A stretch of 64,000 nucleotides of DNA from Arabidopsis thaliana. Taxonomy: Eukaryota; Streptophyta; Magnoliopsida; Brassicales; Brassicaceae. A program made the translations under genes and the position numbers. The notes below the pieces were generated by a model, which saw only the letters and a program-made list of their open reading frames with translations, was not told the origin of the DNA and searched no databases. Shown here piece by piece: positions 58,549 through 64,000 of the stretch. Each line of letters begins with the position of its first letter. Within the stretch, counting starts at the first letter, position 1. The DNA lies in the NCBI RefSeq assembly GCF_000001735.4, contig NC_003076.8, positions 2,294,001-2,358,000 on the forward strand, in the 5' to 3' direction.

Positions 58549-60069
58549 ATGGGTTACATTTCAATGTCCGTGGTTGCATTCCTTGTTGTTTTTGCTTCGC
58601 CGGTGGTTCTAGCCACCGATACAGATCCGATTCCAGAAAACAGAGCCCAAATCCCGCAATGGTTTAAAACAAACGTTAAACCATATTCCCAGAGAAAGGG
58701 CACGCTAGACCCCGCCCTCGAAGCTGCTGAAGCAGCGCGACAAATTATCACCGTAAGTTACTAAAATCTGATTTTTGGTTTGGTTCGGTTCATATCGATT
58801 TGACCGAATTAAGTAGGCGTTGTTAAATTTTTGCTTATATGAATAGTTTACAAATGTATGTTAACTCGAGTGAAAAATGAAAATCTCATTGCAGGTGAAT
58901 CAAAAAGGTGGCGCTAATTTCAAGACATTAAACGAAGCTATCAAGAGCATTCCGACAGGAAACAAGAACCGTGTGATCATCAAGTTGGCTCCTGGTGTAT
59001 ACAATGAGAAGGTCACAATCGACATAGCTCGACCATTCATTACATTGCTTGGTCAACCTGGTGCGGAAACGGTCTTGACTTACCACGGGACAGCCGCTCA
59101 GTACGGAACCGTTGAGAGTGCAACTCTTATCGTCTGGGCTGAATATTTCCAGGCAGCTCACCTCACCATTAAAGTATGAGAAGCATATCTATATTCGTTA
59201 TACGTTACTACATTACGTTAGAGATTAATCGCTACTAATTAATTTGATTTTGTTATACTATAGAACACTGCTCCAATGCCGAAACCAGGTTCACAGGGAC
59301 AAGCTCTAGCAATGAGGATCAACGCTGATAAGGCAGCTTTCTATAGTTGTAGATTCCATGGTTTTCAAGATACTCTCTGTGACGACAAGGGCAACCATTT
59401 CTTCAAGGATTGTTACATCGAAGGAACTTATGATTTTATCTTTGGAAGAGGAGCTTCCTTGTACTTGGTAACCTTAAAATTAAATATTAGACATCTTTTA
59501 ACATGGTACACATATATATAGCATTTTTTTGATATTAATAGTACATATATTTGTATGTAAACTCGATAGAATACGCAATTGCACGCTGTTGGAGATGGAT
59601 TAAGAGTGATCACAGCTCAAGGTAGACAAAGTGCAACCGAACAAAACGGATACACGTTCGTGCACTGCAAAGTCACTGGAACCGGAACCGGAATCTATTT
59701 GGGCAGGTCTTGGATGAGCCACCCTAAAGTCGTCTATGCTTTCACAGAGATGACCAGCGTGGTCAATCCATCTGGCTGGAGGGAGAACCTCAACCGCGGA
59801 TATGACAAGTACGTAACATTTCATATCATCTCATTTACATATAGAACTACATTTTATATATATATTTGATTATAAACTGAATTTGATATTGTGTGTTGTA
59901 TAAATACAGGACGGTGTTCTATGGAGAATACAAGTGTTTCGGACCAGGGTCACACTTAGAGAAGAGAGTGCCTTACACACAAGATATTGACAAAAACGAA
60001 GTTACGCCTTTCCTCACTCTTGGTTACATTAAGGGCTCCACATGGCTACTTCCTCCTCCTAAATACTGA
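58549..60069 (+). CDS. PME50: Pectin methylesterase, third tandem copy (PME50)
   Basis: The protein has 361 residues in five exons: 58549-58752, 58895-59173, 59264-59467, 59570-59808 and 59910-60069. Exon lengths equal those of PME49 exactly. Signal peptide (ends VVLA) and the catalytic motifs [25 protein letters not shown] and YLGRSW are intact; the residue between Gly-Arg and Trp is Ser here instead of Ala. It should be a secreted esterase acting on wall pectin. Its closing exon reads [10 protein letters not shown] where the two others have GSHKAKRV, one of the few charge differences. By position AT5G07430. Confidence 0.94.

Positions 60070-64000
<3,931 letters not shown>

Overview
The window is plant nuclear DNA. 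It is AT-rich between genes and carries spliced genes with GT-AG introns, an intron-containing nuclear tRNA-Tyr, plant-only families (AP2/ERF, copine BONZAI, RBOH, pectin methylesterases) and a degenerate plant transposon. From the proteins and their order I recognise Arabidopsis thaliana chromosome 5, the block from about AT5G07290 to AT5G07440. Locus and gene names come from recall. Exon limits were read from the sequence and checked by reading frame: every multi-exon model below closes in frame from start to stop, except the last gene, which the window cuts.

Layout, left to right: AML4 (Mei2-like RNA binding, +), BON2 (copine, +), ERF115 (AP2/ERF factor, +), tRNA-Tyr(GTA) (-), APC3 (mitochondrial ATP-Mg/Pi carrier, +), a possible 35-residue micro-gene (-), a B12D/NDUFA4-like membrane protein (+), CNX2 (calnexin, +), a broken partial copy of TSN1, TSN1 (Tudor-SN, -), an amidase (-), IPK2-alpha (+), an unrecognised 605-residue protein (+), RBOHA (NADPH oxidase, -), an FHA plus tyrosyl-DNA-phosphodiesterase-like protein (+), three tandem pectin methylesterases PME48/49/50 (+) with a Mutator-like element between the first two, and GDH2 (glutamate dehydrogenase, +, cut three residues before its end).

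The genes do not form a pathway; this is a normal eukaryotic neighbourhood. The order AML-BON-ERF-APC-CNX-TSN-IPK2 is, from recall, repeated by paralogues on the lower arm of the same chromosome, which would make the window one half of an old whole-genome-duplication block. The PME array is a younger tandem expansion.

Less routine signals: (1) a 918-bp MULE with 149-bp terminal inverted repeats, a perfect 9-bp target duplication and a CCHC zinc-knuckle remnant of its transposase; (2) a mosaic, intron-containing fragment of TSN1 just beyond the 3' end of TSN1; (3) a GC-AG intron in the FHA/TDP1-like gene; (4) a candidate micropeptide gene with its own TATA box; (5) several small tandem repeats, one of them a four-copy minisatellite inside an intron. 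I saw no CRISPR array, viral gene or clearly novel multi-gene system.
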